Positions 1-13,640 of a DNA stretch of 64,000 nt are shown one piece after another; position 1 is the stretch's first letter, and the number at the start of each line of letters is the position of its first letter. Made by a program: the position numbers and the translations under genes. Source of the DNA: Lingula anatina (Eukaryota > Brachiopoda > Lingulata > Lingulida > Lingulidae); NCBI RefSeq assembly GCF_001039355.2, contig NW_019775622.1, forward strand, positions 220,653 through 284,652, written 5' to 3'. The notes under the pieces are model-generated. The model was not told the DNA's origin, searched no databases, and worked only from the letters and a program-made list of their open reading frames with translations.

Positions 1-905
1 TATTTTATTAATATGTATTGGTTGAAATGCTGGGATAAAAAATTTTAAAAGATATTCAGTAATGGACAGTACAGTGGAAGGCAAGTAACATTTTTTAAGC
101 ATTCTGTGTATATTCTCTCTGAATATTTCATGCTATTATAGTCATGTTATAAGTTGAAACTGCCCCTATTTCTTTCAGTATGATTATGCCTGTTGTACCT
201 TATGGTAGTTTATCAAGCCTGCTTGGATTACGCTGTTCTTAAGTTGGCTCTTGAATAACTGTAAATTTGTCTAGAGGCGGGGCTAACAAACCAAATGGGC
301 TTAACATGAAAATGTTGTGGTCTCTGGTATGTCTGGTTGAAAAATTTTAATCTCCACCGAGTGAATTTGAGATTTTTTGTCAATATTGTTACTACAGTTA
401 GTGGTCAGTGTTTTGGTAGGAACAGTCAAATATTGAAATTAAGAAAATGGAAAATATTGAAGATCTTTAACAGAGATTTTCGTGAAATTATATTTTGGAT
501 TTTCTTCCCAGATAAATGTTACAAAATTTTATCATTTAAAATGCTTTCTCTTACAAGGAATAGATACATAAATATATGTTTTTCCTTGTTCATCTGCCAG
601 TATATTTGTCTGTCTGTGTGTCTGTCTGTCTGGCCATCTGGCAAATTTACATATACGCACATGCACAAAGACACACTATTTCTTTATAGGCTTAACATTT
701 CACTGTTCATAAAACATACCTACAAGCACTAGAGGTAATCCTGGTTAGTGAAAGATGAGAGTTATAACAGGGAGGCGCACTTGAAGTATTTGATGTTTCC
801 GGAGGTTTGGGTAAATAGCAACAAAGGGAGCTTATCTACTATTGCTATGCCTAAAGAGGACATGGGAATATTGGCGACCATCTTAGGCTCTGTTCTCACA
901 ACTTT

Positions 906-1067
906 TAGATCGATCTATCACCGCGGGGAGTCTCACTAGATTACTGTCAGATAATCCCCCTTAAGTGTCCGTCCCCGCCTACTACAAGCTTTAACTGGTA
1001 ATTAACTTTCGTGTCCGCCCGGCTGACAGCTATTTAGCGTGAACCCCCAGGGAGTTAGGTCGATCCA
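906..1067 (+). mobile_element. MITE-like inverted-repeat element, copy 1
   Basis: The element starts with the palindrome TAGATCGATCTA, followed by GGGGAGTCTCACTAGAT and CTGTCAG. It ends with the imperfect inverted form: GCTGACAGC, GCGTGAACCCCCAGGGAG and TTAGGTCGATCC. The two termini pair imperfectly over about 45 bases. A second copy lies in opposite orientation at 62292-62453, and sharing of whole blocks between them shows a dispersed family. It has no coding capacity, so it would be non-autonomous. The exact ends and the target duplication are not resolved. Confidence 0.7.
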
Positions 1068-1320
1068 ATGTAGGTCGATCTAATCTATGAGAATGGGGTG
1101 TTAGTTTACTGTTTTACAGATGACCCCCAACCTCTGTTCTCCTAAGTTTCACTTGTTAAATAAAAGATATATTTCTCAGCAGAGTTTTTAAAATGAATGA
1201 AATATGGTTTTTGGATTGAGAGCCCTTTTTTAAAAAAAAAAATATGAGGCACTAATACTTGAGCACACATAAAAAGTTAGGTTGAACAGGAATCCAAAGG
1301 AAAATGAGGTAGGGTGAAAA

Positions 1321-1373
1321 CAAAATAAATAAACAAATAAATAAATAAATAAATATTTATAAAATTTATTTAT
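1321..1373. repeat. TAAA-type simple repeat
   Basis: Repeated AAATAAAT units run directly into TTTATTTATTT, so the run can fold back on itself. Confidence 0.8.
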
Positions 1374-2951
1374 TTGGTTTGGTAATCTTGCTGTCTATTT
1401 TTTGTTTCCATAATATATGTCAAGATAAAGAAGTTAATGGTGATGTTCATGCACTATTTCAGGCTTTTCTCTTTATCTGTTTTAAAACCTGTTGTTAAGT
1501 CTTATTTGTTTAAAATTCATGGATGTTTTGGTACAATGGCAGTTCGTTTGGTAGTTTGCAGCAAATTGAGAAATGAACAAAACCCCCCATAAGCATCTTA
1601 CTGAGTTTCAATCCCTTGAATCAAAAACATGATGGATAATAGAATTCGGATAAATGCATTCTGATCCTTAAGAACCACAAACATTCAAGCCCAGGTATCT
1701 CTGTGATAAAATCGCAACTTAAATGTCGCCATTCAAAGTAAAAGGGTAAATGGGTAAAAAAATGAATTTCAATGGTATTTACGCTTAAATTTGAGCTGAG
1801 TGATCCCATTTTGGCCAATAGGCTGTGACACCATGCCATCTTTGACAAAGACCTTGTCTCATCAGTCGGGATCAGGTTTGCCTCATTAAACAGCAGTCTC
1901 AGATCAATATGCGATAAGGGAGAGTATACCTGACATAGGATAGTTCTCTTGTGCCCAGGGTTTTTTGGAGCTGTTTGACAACTGAATTTACGAGTTAGGG
2001 TCAGTTGCATTTTTTGTGCATTATTTAGCTGCATAGATGTATTTTTAAGTAAGACCGGTTCAAAGATTAGATGCGTCAAGGGGTGACCAAGTTGATTTGC
2101 TAGACTATTAGATGCAAGATATTCCTGTGCAGAGGGCGTTTTAAGTGTTTCCCTCTTACACAACTTTGTAGTTTGTGAAAATCCTTTACATCTTTCCTTT
2201 TTAAGAAGTGTCTCTTGGTGCTTAGTTTTTTTCTGGTAATGTTACTTCCTTTGAAATAAGTAACATAATCCTTTTAATGAATTCAAAAATGTGTTCTTAT
2301 TCAGGCTAAATAAAGATTGAGTCTTAAAGGCATTTGAAAATGAAAAAGAAAATATTGACTATCTCAGGGAAAATCTCGATTAATTAAATTTTGCTCAAGT
2401 GGACTAGTAGGCAAAAGACATACTAAGATACTAAATATAAAATTAAAAAAGAAACTTTTAAAAATGTATAAAGTTCTCAAATGTGGGGAAACTGTCAGTC
2501 CTTCATCTCCAGACTGGGAGGAAGTCTTCAAGACCAGCAGTAGCCAGGATCAAGTCTATTCTTTTGACCCACAGTAAACCTGCTTGTTTCATTTCCCCCA
2601 ATTAATTTGATTACTTTTGTTCAGGTAAAAAGTCTGATAGGTAATTGTTGACATGGACAGACAGTGTTCTTAACTGGCAAATTTTCTGTCATGCCTGGTT
2701 TGGAAAGAGTTCATAGGATTTTTTTTTTTCATGTGGTTATCAAACTATTTTTCTGATATGAAATATCATTTATATTGCATTGCATATATATTTAAAAAAA
2801 AAACAGAGAATGATGTTGCCAAAAAAAATTCATTTTTCAGAAATGTTAGTTTTAGTTTTCTGGCTGTGTAGATAAATTAATGATGAGATATTTTAATATA
2901 GCATTTCCATCTTCTCACACTCATGTGCACCCTTTTGAAGGCCCTTAGACC

Positions 2952-2980
2952 AGTAGATATGTGGTAAGAACAAAATATAA
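2952..2980 (+). repeat. Left direct repeat flanking the palindromic element
   Basis: This AGTAGATATGTGGTAAGAA-type sequence is repeated at 3155-3183 with a single C/G difference. It abuts the left terminus of the palindromic element exactly. Confidence 0.85.
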
Positions 2981-3154
2981 CTGGGGTAGCGCTAACACTC
3001 GCCAATTTAGCCAAATGCTAAAAATGGCTCAACTTGGCTAAACAAAAAGGGCTTGATTTGACCAATTTTTGTCAAATTAAAATCATTTGGATAACAAATT
3101 GACAAAAATGTGGTGATTTGGCTAAGCGTAAAAAAATTGCTAGCGCTACCCCAG
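2981..3154. mobile_element. Palindromic MITE-like element between long direct repeats
   Basis: The element begins CTGGGGTAGCGCTA and ends with its exact reverse complement TAGCGCTACCCCAG. The interior is also partly self-complementary: motifs such as AGCCAAAT, TGGCTAA, ACCAATTTTTGTCAA and TTGACAAAAATGTGGT recur in inverted form. It is flanked by a direct repeat of about 29 bases (2952-2980 and 3155-3183) that differs at one position. No protein is encoded. Any transcript would fold into a long hairpin. Confidence 0.8.
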
Positions 3155-3183
3155 AGTAGATATGTGGTAAGAAGAAAATATAA
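3155..3183 (+). repeat. Right direct repeat flanking the palindromic element
   Basis: This is the second copy of the 29-base direct repeat at 2952-2980. It abuts the right terminus of the element, as a target-site duplication would. Confidence 0.85.
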
Positions 3184-4278
3184 CCTATACCACATACAGA
3201 GTGATTACTTTCTAATCTTTAATTTTCTCAGTAAAAGGAACACAGAATATTATTCTGATTTTTTACAAAAGTGTAGAACATAAAAGTGCAAAAGAAATGA
3301 GACATCATTTGGCAGAGAGTTGCAAATTTTCTCTCCCAATTTTTAGTTATACTTTTTACAAAGACAGAAATAAAGCTCTATTTGCCTAAGGAAAAAAGAT
3401 TAAAAGTGATAAATTGAGCATGGATTCTCCACTTTCCGTGTGACTCATCCCAACCATCTCTGGCTGTAAGATGTGTTTCCGGTCCTTAAGGCCTGATAGT
3501 CTTTTAAAGGATAGGTATATAGATTGGCTTTCAACCCAAGCAGATCAAATTTTAACAGTCAAGCAGTGTGAATTGATATGCTTTATCTGGAAAAGTATTG
3601 AGATGTTCCAAAGTATCTACTTGAACATATGCATTGTAACACTGATAAAGTTCAATACTATCACCGAAAAATAGTTGATTTGTAATATTTCCTTTTTTTT
3701 TGTTTGGATAGAAGGTGGGGTGGGGTGAGAATACAGCTATCAGGAAAAAAACCAACCACAGATATAAAGCAAAGTATGATGTATATATAGGTGTAGGATA
3801 TTTTATGTCATTATAAGCTTTGAGGTGGGAAGAAAGTCACTAGAGTTCCTGGATCAGGAGCTTTTGAGGTTTTGTTGTCAGAAACGGGCACCTTACCCCT
3901 CTCTGTGCTCTTTGAGGTGCAAAGTGTGCCAGGCTGGGAGGTCTAAATATTTGGCAGAGGTATTTTGCCCTTAAGAGTGTAAACTATACACATCCTGCCG
4001 GGATGATATATAGAAATGAACACATGATGTTGAAGAGGCAGATTTATATTTAATGATTTTAAAGCACTGTCTTTGATTTCTTATGGATATTTTATATAAC
4101 TCCTGATCATGATGCAATTTTCTCCCATTGACTTGCTATTCACACATCTCAGTCCATAAAAGTTTCCTTTTTTCTTTGTAGCCTATGTTTCAGTGAGGTG
4201 ATGCTTTTAGATTTGTTGCTCTTGGCTTTCTGTAATGTGTCAATACAAGAAATATCAATCATGCAAGTTATTATGCAC

Positions 4279-4280
<2 letters not shown>

Positions 4281-4324
<44 letters not shown>
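4281..4324. repeat. GA microsatellite
   Basis: An uninterrupted run of about 21 GA units. Confidence 0.95.
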
Positions 4325-4327
<3 letters not shown>

Positions 4328-6460
4328 GTCAACTTTAAAGTACATTAAACTTTTGGATGGCATTTAAATTTAAAATTAGTATGACATTCGTGGACACCTT
4401 TCTGCCATACGTTTGTGGCTTATTGAATTGCCACTTAGTCTATACCTGTATGGGTAATAGTATTACCTCCAGAATGGGGACCGTTGGCTTGGTCAAAGAC
4501 TGGGTGTTTAATGAACATGTGCTATCAGTCCTAGGACGTTCCATAATGGCCTCAGGTCTGCGTAAATATTAGGCAAGATTTGAAAAGTAGTTTGGTTATA
4601 TTTTGGTCTGATCTCATGGCTAGCTCTGAGGCACTCTGCTGTGCGTTGCTAATACCATAGGCTGATTTTTCAGAGTGGCTGCAAGTCCCTCCACCTCCTC
4701 TCACAGCCCCACAGAACCATCTTGGTCAGTTGGTACCAACTATGAGATAAACAGCTAAAATACACCATTGTGGCAATAGGTGGACAACAGTTTTTGTACT
4801 GCGTGTATAATGGTTCTGTCAACTTTGCTGTGTTACCACCTTCAGACAGGTTGTTGACACGGCTTCTTTTCCCACTTGGCATTGGAACAGATGTCACTGT
4901 CAATGACCAACATCCCAGAAATTACTCTAAGAGTGGTCACTCAGTACAGTTTATTGGGATGCAACACCCAGAAGAACTGTATGGTGCCACCTGTTAAGTG
5001 GGAAGACCCCCCTCAACCCCCCCACCCCCACCCCCACCCCATTCCATCTGGGTAGCTTAATGGGTTGTGGTTGCCATGATCCCCACAACTGCAAAATGAG
5101 AGGCTGTTTAACTATGTCCCTTTACATGCTTTCGGTGAAAATGTTTGCTTTATCTTTGCTCTCTGATTGCTGGAAACATCTCAACTCACTGTATTCACTG
5201 CTTACTGTGTACATTTGCAGTTTTGCTGTCTAGTTTTATCAAATGGCATACTGGGATAAAAGCATTATTTCTTCCAATATCATGTATTCTGCCCTATTTG
5301 TTGGCCACATAAGAAGAAATCCATTTGTAATCAATGCTATATTGCTGGTTGGTGCCAATTCTTGGGTTTCCTCTGACAGGATTTTCCCTTTATCAGATAA
5401 CCAAACATTTTGCTACACAACTAGATATCATTTATTTGGCTTGTTTTTTTTCTCTCCCTCATTGCCAACTGAGTTGAGGGATCTAGCACAGAATTACCCC
5501 AAGAGGTGACGCACTTGATTGGTCCTTGCTGAGAAGCAAATTGAAAAAGACTGTTTTGCCTTTTAGACCACAGGGAAAAGTAAATAGCTTCAAATCAAGG
5601 CTAGATCAATTCCATATGGATTAAAATCAAAACTTATCAGATTACAAGAACCTTTGTATTTCCCATTCACATTTAGATTTCACTCTTTTTTTCACTGAAT
5701 TAGACATACCAATAACTTTTTAGGGTTGTGACCTGGAATTAATTCTAATGAAAGTTTTTATTGCTTTTGGACTATTGCTTATTTGTTGTTTATAAAGTTG
5801 AGAACTCCACACATATTTCAAAGAACTCAGAAATAGCTGTAATGCAGTTGATGTGAAACAGTTGATAAAGTGCCTGGATTTGTATTCTTTTTAAGACCCC
5901 CCACCCCACCCCCCCATGCTATGTGGTGTTGTCATGTTCGAGTAATAATATGCTTACTACATATATTTCAGAATGACTCAGTAAGATCTGTTAATTATTT
6001 GGTTGAAGGTCATAAACTAGCTCTAATGTGCCAAGAGTATGACATATTGATATAACTGCCAATGCATCTTGATTGTAACTCATCCTCATTTAATGTTAGA
6101 ATTATGGTGTCTCTCAGATCATTACTGTGAGTTTCCTGGGAAAGAGAAATGCCAGGATATTGGGCAAATGGCGCCATTTCCTGAAAACTGCTGTATCTTA
6201 ATACGAGCATTGTGCAATATCCTGCCATAAACTTCACCACAACAGTTTGTCCTCAACCTTTTTCTAACTCAGACGGTTTATTGAGTGTATATTACTTTTG
6301 GTAACAGACCTCTCTCGAAACATTTGAACCCTTAAAAGCCGCCATAAAACACATTTCGAGCATTATTGCCAGCGAAAAGTGTAAGTGACACAGAAACCGC
6401 ATTCAGTGCCAACGTAACAAAGAAAGTTTTAGTTCTTGTTTCAGGAAGTGGACACGCGAT

Positions 6461-9400
6461 TCCATCTCCTTCATGTAATCCACCTATAAGTTCACTCACC
6501 ACTCACTTTACTGTCCTGAGAAATAAGTATATACAGAAATTTGGCTTAAACTTTGAGATAGACAAGTTTCATCTACTTCTGTTTGGGGCAAGTCTGATAT
6601 GTTCCCACCACTGTTGTGTTTTCCATTTAGGATTTACAAAATAGCTCTGTATTTAATTGCATTATAACTGATTTATGTGGTCAAAGAAGACTAAGAGTTT
6701 CAATCTAGAAATTAAGACCAACTTAAGATTTAGTTCTTCTGCAAAACCAACTGCAGTTTATTTGTGTAATTAAGAGGGATTGGACAATAAGAGGGTTTTC
6801 AATCAAGTAACTAACTCCTGGAATAAGAACTTAATCATTTATTGTGAGAACACATTTGAATGCATCCACACAATCAGCTTGCTGTGAAAATAAATCAGGG
6901 TATTCTGTTCCTTGTATATTCTTGCTTGAAAGTTTAGAGTGACTCAGACAAATAGCTTGGCACCTAAAAGTTTGAATTTCACTTGAATTAGTAGCAAACA
7001 TTAAGGATAAACCAAATACTTGAGTTGACACTACTTCCAGGTCTTTTGTACAACATTACAGTCATATCCGAATAGAATTGCATGTCCTGGGGTGGTTTTA
7101 GAGTGTGTGCGTGTGTGTGCGTGCGTGCGTGTGGTGCACAATGCCATGCACGTATGTGTGTATATATGTGAGTATGCATGCATGCGTGTATGTTTTATTA
7201 TCAATGAATCCAGGAAGTGTTGTAGTGTTTTCAGCCACAGTACATGCATGCTGACTTGGTTTGAACTTTTAATGGGAACTTGTTTATTATTTGAAGTTTG
7301 AAAAAATTCCAACTTGATTCTGGCATATTAAACTAAATTTGTTTGAAAACTGATGATGATTGCAACCACTGATGAGGAGGGTGAGCATGAAGTCTAGAAT
7401 AATTTTTGTTATTTTTTTAAAGAACTTATTTGTACAACAGTGAAAACAATGCCGAGGGGAAATTTTTAATGTATAGGTAGATATATGATAATATTATGAT
7501 CCATACTTCAAAAAAATATGAAGCCAGTTATAGAATAATGTGATGTGTTACTTAAGGAAAGGCATGATTTTCACTGCTTTTATGATAGTTGTTTTGATGC
7601 CATTGCATGTATGTGTGTGTGTGTGTGCGTGTGTGTGCGTGCGTACATGTGTGCAAGTCTGTGTGTGTTAAAAACAGGCATAGCACCAGACAGTCTAATT
7701 CTGTTTCTAGAAGATTGGTTCCTGTCTGTGTAGAAAGTGATCCTTGCCATCTGAAGTTTGAACCATAACAAGAGATCTTATCAAAACTTGATGGTCTCCA
7801 GGCAAATGAAAAAAGGGATGTTTGTATACTTCCAATGACACGCCATTTTTACCCCTCAACTGATGTTTATTCTCCTGTAAAAAAAAAAATGGACCTGCCC
7901 TCTGCTCTCATTGATACCAGATCTGAAGATATTGTAGATTTCATGGAGTCAACAGCACAATTTTAAGATAATCCCAGTATTCTCTTAGGTGAAGTTTGAT
8001 AAAATATCTGGGACATTTAATTTATTAAGGATATCTTTGCATGGGAAAAATTGGAACATTGCTATATATATGTTTTGTGATTTCCAAGAAGGATTCAATA
8101 AGATTAGAAATGTCTTGTTTGTATAACCTAAGTAATCTTGAGTAAAAGGCAACATGAAAGAGAAAGAACTTGCTACTAGCAAGAGCTATTTACAAGACAT
8201 GATGGTTACAACTTACAAGGTAACAGAATGTGACATTGACAAATTACATGATCTGTTGCAAACTACCTGTGACATTATAAGGTTACAGGTAAGTCAGATA
8301 CCTTGTTCAAGTGATTAAATGTGTCACCTTGAATAAAAGCGGGTCTTTCAGGTCAGAATACGAATAAAATTAAATGCCTCCATGTTTATCTTTGCACCTA
8401 TTAGATTTTTTAATGACAGTTTTCGTGTTCAGGGTGTTGTGGAGGGGAGGGGAATCCATCATTTGGGGATGTCCACTTGGTGCCTATGGGGACATGCCCT
8501 TTTCTTGTTAACAGCATTATTTACAAATGGGTGTTGTGTGTGTTTTTAACTTGCTATGAAATTAACCCATTTCTGAAAATTTAATTATTAAGAAATCAAT
8601 TAATGGATCGTCACCAAAATCGAATCAGAACTTTTTTGACCCATTCTTGACCTATCCTGAAAATTTCATCAAAATCCTTTGTATACATAATTAATTACTT
8701 GAGTACTTAATTTATATATTTATTACTTAATTAATTAATGGATCATCACCAAAATCCAATTATTTTTCCTTGGGCCATTTGTGGCTATCCTGAAAAATTC
8801 ACCAAAATTTCTTTTTGTTTCTGTGCCAAATACCAGTTTACAGTCCCTGTAAAAAACATTTCAGGTGAAAAATAGGTGACATTGTTCAGCGGCTGTGAAC
8901 AAGATAAACATGATACTGATAGTACAAGAAAGAAAACTACAAAGTATGCCTAATGCCGTTTAAGCAGATATCAGGTTGAAGGAGGCAGCTAGTAAACATT
9001 GTTCCCTGTAATCTGAGATATGTTAATAACATTGAAATGATACTGCAAATGGAAGAGGGTTTCCAAACCGTCTGAATTTGTTAGATGCGGAAGACTCTGA
9101 CAGAACGTCAATAAGGAGAAAATAGTCCTGAATAACTTTGATGATTTCTTTTTTTGGTTAAAGTGCATTATGTGTGTGCAATGGTTGAGAAAGGCGGTGT
9201 CATATTCAGGAGGGCCTCTTTGCTTATCTTTCCCTGATTATACCTTTGATTGGGTGCAGTCTAGACCAAAATGGGGGTTTTCACTCGATTTTGAACTTGG
9301 GTGCCATTTTAAGTCACGTTGAGTCACTGCTTAGAAAAATTGGGGTAATTTTTGTGAAAGTTTGGTAAACACAAAGCCTGACATTGGTGGAAATTGTTGA

Positions 9401-9718
9401 AGCTCATTAAAAGATGAGGATGATAGTAAAATAATCTTGGCAATTTATATTATCTGGTATGTAATGCTGTGTTCCTGAAAAAGTCCATGTAATATGGTGT
9501 GTGCTAACACTTTGCCATATTTGCAAAGGTAAAAATGAGCACAATGACCCTTATGATTAAAAAAATATTAAAAAAAGATTTCAGGCTGATGTATGTTATA
9601 TAGCTTAAGTTAATATAGCAAACTCAAGGATTAACAACAAGGAAAGTCAAATACAACTTTTTGAAATGGCTGATATGAAATGGCTGCAATTGCACATGCA
9701 TCGTCACACACGTGCGCA
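6461..9718 (+). repeat. Allelic duplicate, copy A (left flank)
   Basis: This 3.26-kb segment is repeated almost base for base at 9722-13016. Differences are scattered substitutions, a few short indels and different TG-repeat lengths. It stops in the middle of a CA-type repeat at a single N (9719). Coding content is nil: the apparent reading frames in the TG/CA runs are simple-repeat translations. It also carries two diverged units of an ATGGATC-TCACCAAAATC repeat around 8597-8820. Confidence 0.9.
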
Positions 9719-10364
9719 NTGTGATTCCATCTCCTTCATGTAATCCACCTACAAGTTCACTCACCACTCACTTTACTGTCCTGGGAAATAAGTATATACG
9801 GAAATTTGGCTTAAACTTTGAGATAGACAAGTTTCATCTACTTCTGTTTGGGGCAAGTCTGATAAGTTCCCACCACTGTTATGTTTTCCATTTAGGATTT
9901 ACAAAATAGCTCTGTATTTAATTGCATTATAACTGATTTATGTGGTCAAAGAAGACTAAGAGTTTCAATCTAGAAATTAAGACCAACTTAAGATTTAGTT
10001 CTTCTGCAAAACCAACTGCAGTTTATTTGTGTAATTAAGAGGGATTGGACAATAAGAGGGTTTTCAATCAAGTAACTAACTCCTGGAATGAGAACTTAAT
10101 CATTTATTGTGAGAACACATTTGAATGCATCCACACAATCAGCTTGCTGTGAAAATAAATCAGGGTATTCTGTTCCTTGTATATTCTTGCTTGAAAGTTT
10201 AGAGTGACTCAGACAAATAGCTTGGCACCTAAAAGTTTGAATTTCACTTGAATTAGTAGCAAACATTAAGGATAAACCAAATACTTGAGTTGACACTACT
10301 TCCAGGTCTTTTGTACAACATTACAGTCATATCCGAATAGAATTGCATGTCCTGGGGTGGTTTT

Positions 10365-10372
10365 AGAGTGTG

Positions 10373-10418
<46 letters not shown>

Positions 10419-10428
10419 TGTGTGTGGT
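10365..10428. repeat. TG microsatellite, allele B
   Basis: A TG-rich run. The matching run in copy A, near 7103-7137, is shorter and broken by GC steps, so the locus is length-polymorphic between the two copies. Confidence 0.9.
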
Positions 10429-10890
10429 GCACAATGCCATGCATGTATGTGTGTATATATGTGAGTATGCATGCATGCGTGTATGTTTTATTATCAATGA
10501 ATCCAGGAAGTGTTTTCAGCCACAGTACATGCACGCTGACTTGGTTTGAACTTGTAATGGGAACTTGTTTATTATTTGAAGTTTGAAAAAATTCCAACTT
10601 GATTCTGGCATATTAAACTAAATTTGTTTGAAAACTGATGATGATTGCAACCACTGATGAGGAGGGTGAGCATGAAGTCTAGAATAATTTTTGTTATTTT
10701 TTTTTAAGAACTTATTTGTACAACAGTGAAAACAATGCCGAGGGGAAATTTTTAATGTATAGGTAGATATATGATAATATTATGATCCATACTTCAAAAA
10801 AATATGAAGCCAGTTAAAGAATAATGTGATGTGTTACTTAAGGAAAGGCATGATTTTCACTGCTTTTATGATAGTTGTTTTGATGCCATT

Positions 10891-10968
10891 GTATGTGTGT
10901 GTGTGTGTGCGTGTGTGTGTGTGTGTGTGCGTGTGTGTGTGTGTGCATGTGTGCGTGTCTGTGTGTGT
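10891..10968. repeat. TG microsatellite, second locus, allele B
   Basis: A TG/CG-rich run. The matching run in copy A lies near 7608-7669 and differs in length and interruptions. Confidence 0.9.
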
Positions 10969-13640
10969 TAAAAACAGGCATAGCACCAGACAGTCTAATT
11001 CTGTTTCTAGAAGATTGGTTCCTGTCTGTGTAGAAAGTGATCCTTGCCATCTGAAGTTTGAACCATAACAAGAGATCTTATCAAAACTTGATGGTCTCCA
11101 GGCAAATGAAAAAAGGGATGTTTGTATACTTCCAATGACACGCCATTTTTACCCCTCAACTGATGTTTATTCTCTTGTAAAAAAAAAAAAATGGACCTGC
11201 CGTCTGCTCTCATTGATACCAGATCTGAAGATATTGTAGATTTCATGGAGTCAACAGCACAATTTAGAAAATATCCCAGTATTCTCCTAGGTGAAGTTTG
11301 ATAAAATATCTGGGACACTTAATTTATTAAGGATATCTTTGCATGGGAAAATTTGGAACATTGCTATATATATGTTTTGTGATTTCCAAGAAGGATTCAA
11401 TAAGATTAGAAATGTCTTGTTTGTATAACCTAACTAATCTTGATTAAAAGGCAACATGAAAGAGAAAGAACTTGCTACTAGCAAGAGCTATTTACAAGAC
11501 ATGATGGTTACAACTTACAAGGTAACAGAATGTGACATTGACAAATTACATGATCTGTTGCAAACTACCTGTGACATTATAAGGTTACAGGTAAGTCAGA
11601 TACCTTGTTCAAGTGATTAAATGTGTCACCTTGAATAAAAGCAGGTCATTCAGGTCGGAATACAAATAAAATTAAATGCCTCCATGTTTATCTTTGCACC
11701 TATTAGATTTTTTAATGACAGTTTTCGTGTTCAGGGTGTTGTGGAGGGGAATCCATCATTTGGGGATGTCCACTTGGTGCCTATGGGGACATGCCCTTTT
11801 CTTGTTAACAGCATTATTTACAAATGGGTGTTGTGTGTGTTTTTAACTTGCTATGAAATTAACCCATTTCTGAAAATTTAATTATTAAGAAATTAATTAA
11901 TGGATCATCACCAAAATCGAATCATAACTTTTTTGACCCATTCTTGACCTATCCTGAAAATTTCATCAAAATCCTTTGTATACATAATTAATTACTTGGG
12001 TACTTAATTTATATATTTATTACTTAATTAATTAATGGATCATCACCAAAATCCAATTATTTTTCCTTGGGCCATTTGTGGCTATCCTGAAAAATTCACC
12101 AAAATTTCTTTTTGTTTCTGTGCCAAATACCAGTTTACAGTCCCTGTAAAAAACATTTCAGGTGAAAAATAGGTGACATTGTTCAGTGGCTGTGAACAAG
12201 ATAAACATGATACTGATAGTACAAGAAAGAAAACTACAAAGTATGCCTAATGCCATTTAAGCAGATATCGGGTTGAAGGAGGCAGCTAGTGAACATTGTT
12301 CCCTGTAATCCGAGATATGTTAATAACATTGAAATGATACTGCAAATGGAAGAGGGTTTCCAAACCGTCTGAATTTGTTAGATGCGGAAGACTCCGACAG
12401 AACGCGAATAAGGAGAAAATAGTCCTGAATAACTTTGATGATTTCTTTTTTTGGTTAAAGTGCATTATGTGTGTGCATCGGTTGAGAAAGGCGGTGTCAT
12501 ATTCAGGAGGGCCTCTTTGCTTATCTTTCCCTGATTATACCCTTGATTGGGGTGCAGTCTAGACCAAAATGGGGGTTTTCACTCGATTTTGAACTTGGGT
12601 GCCATTTTAAGTCACGATGAGTCACTGCTTAGAAAAATTGGGGTAATTTTTGTGAAAGTTTGGTAAACACAAAGCCTGACATTGGTGGAAATTGTTGAAG
12701 CTCATTAAAAGATGAGGATGATAGTAAAATAATCTTGGCAATTTATATTATCTGGTATGTAATGCTGTGTTCCTGAAAAAGTCCATGTAATATGGTGTGT
12801 GCTAACACTTTGCCATATTTGCAAAGGTAAAAATGAGCACAATGACCCTTATGATTAAAAAAATATTAAAAAAAGATTTCAGGCTGATGTATGTTATATA
12901 GCTTAAGTTAATATAGCAAACTCAAGGATTAACAACAAGGAAAGTCAAATACAACTTTTTGAAATGGCTGATATGAAATGGCTGCAATTGCACAAGCATC
13001 GTCACACACGTGCGCACACATACACACACACACCTGAACTTCTAGATTAGACATTTGAAAAAGTGCTATGCTTGGTGTGTCTTAGAATTTAGTTCCTTTA
13101 CTACAGAAGAAGTACTTGACTTTTGGTCTAGGCTTGGTTCTGGAGTGTTACCCACCACAGTTCCCGTCTGTTTTTACGGCTCATTACTTTGAATGATGAC
13201 AAAAGGCAAAGGATAAGGGAATAGAACCCAGCTATAATAACATGGCAAGGTGGGATTTAGTGGGACACAGTGGCCACCATTGTTTTATCATGCATTTTAT
13301 TTTCTCATACCTCGAAAGCTGTAAAGATGGCAGCTGGCGATAACTGATAGTGTCTTGATGGGGTGATCTGCAAGAGATAGATAGTTGGAGGAAAAAAAGT
13401 TTGGGAGATCTTACGCAGCTGTATAATGCCCACCTTGATAAAACTGAGCATGTTTTTGTTAACACTGTTGTTTCTTTTCTAGCACTTTCAAATGTGTGAT
13501 TATTGGAATTAAAGTGAAATATAAACAGTGTTTTAAGACAGCTTGTCTAGTCAGATCTTTGCATAAACATAACACCTGCTTCTCTCTGGAAATTCTGTCA
13601 TAAGCCTCACAATGGACGATTGTGCTGTACCTTATATAGA

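Larger units (their letters stand above)
1..6460. other. Gene-free stretch: presumed FREM2 intron or upstream flank
   Basis: I find no exon here that resembles a known protein, and no open frame with believable splice sites. The stretch is AT-rich. It holds two small inverted-repeat elements (906-1067 and 2981-3154), a TAAA-type simple repeat near 1321-1373, a long GA run near 4281-4324 and a C-rich run near 5007-5040. The next visible FREM2 exon starts with the last two bases of a codon, so an upstream exon must exist. It is not recognisable here, and the stretch is most simply part of a long intron. Confidence 0.6.

Noticed and set aside
337-732. Open frame of 131 codons near the left edge
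   Set aside because: Low-complexity translation of AT-rich and TCTG-repeat sequence, with no family resemblance or splice context.
1621-2163. Open frame of 180 codons on the minus strand
   Set aside because: The longest frame in the left flank, but it resembles no family I know and I saw no promoter or splice support. Possibly a decayed element or chance; not enough to call a gene.
10253-10597. His/Thr-rich open frame on the minus strand and Val/Cys-rich frame on the plus strand
   Set aside because: These are translations of the TG/CA microsatellite.
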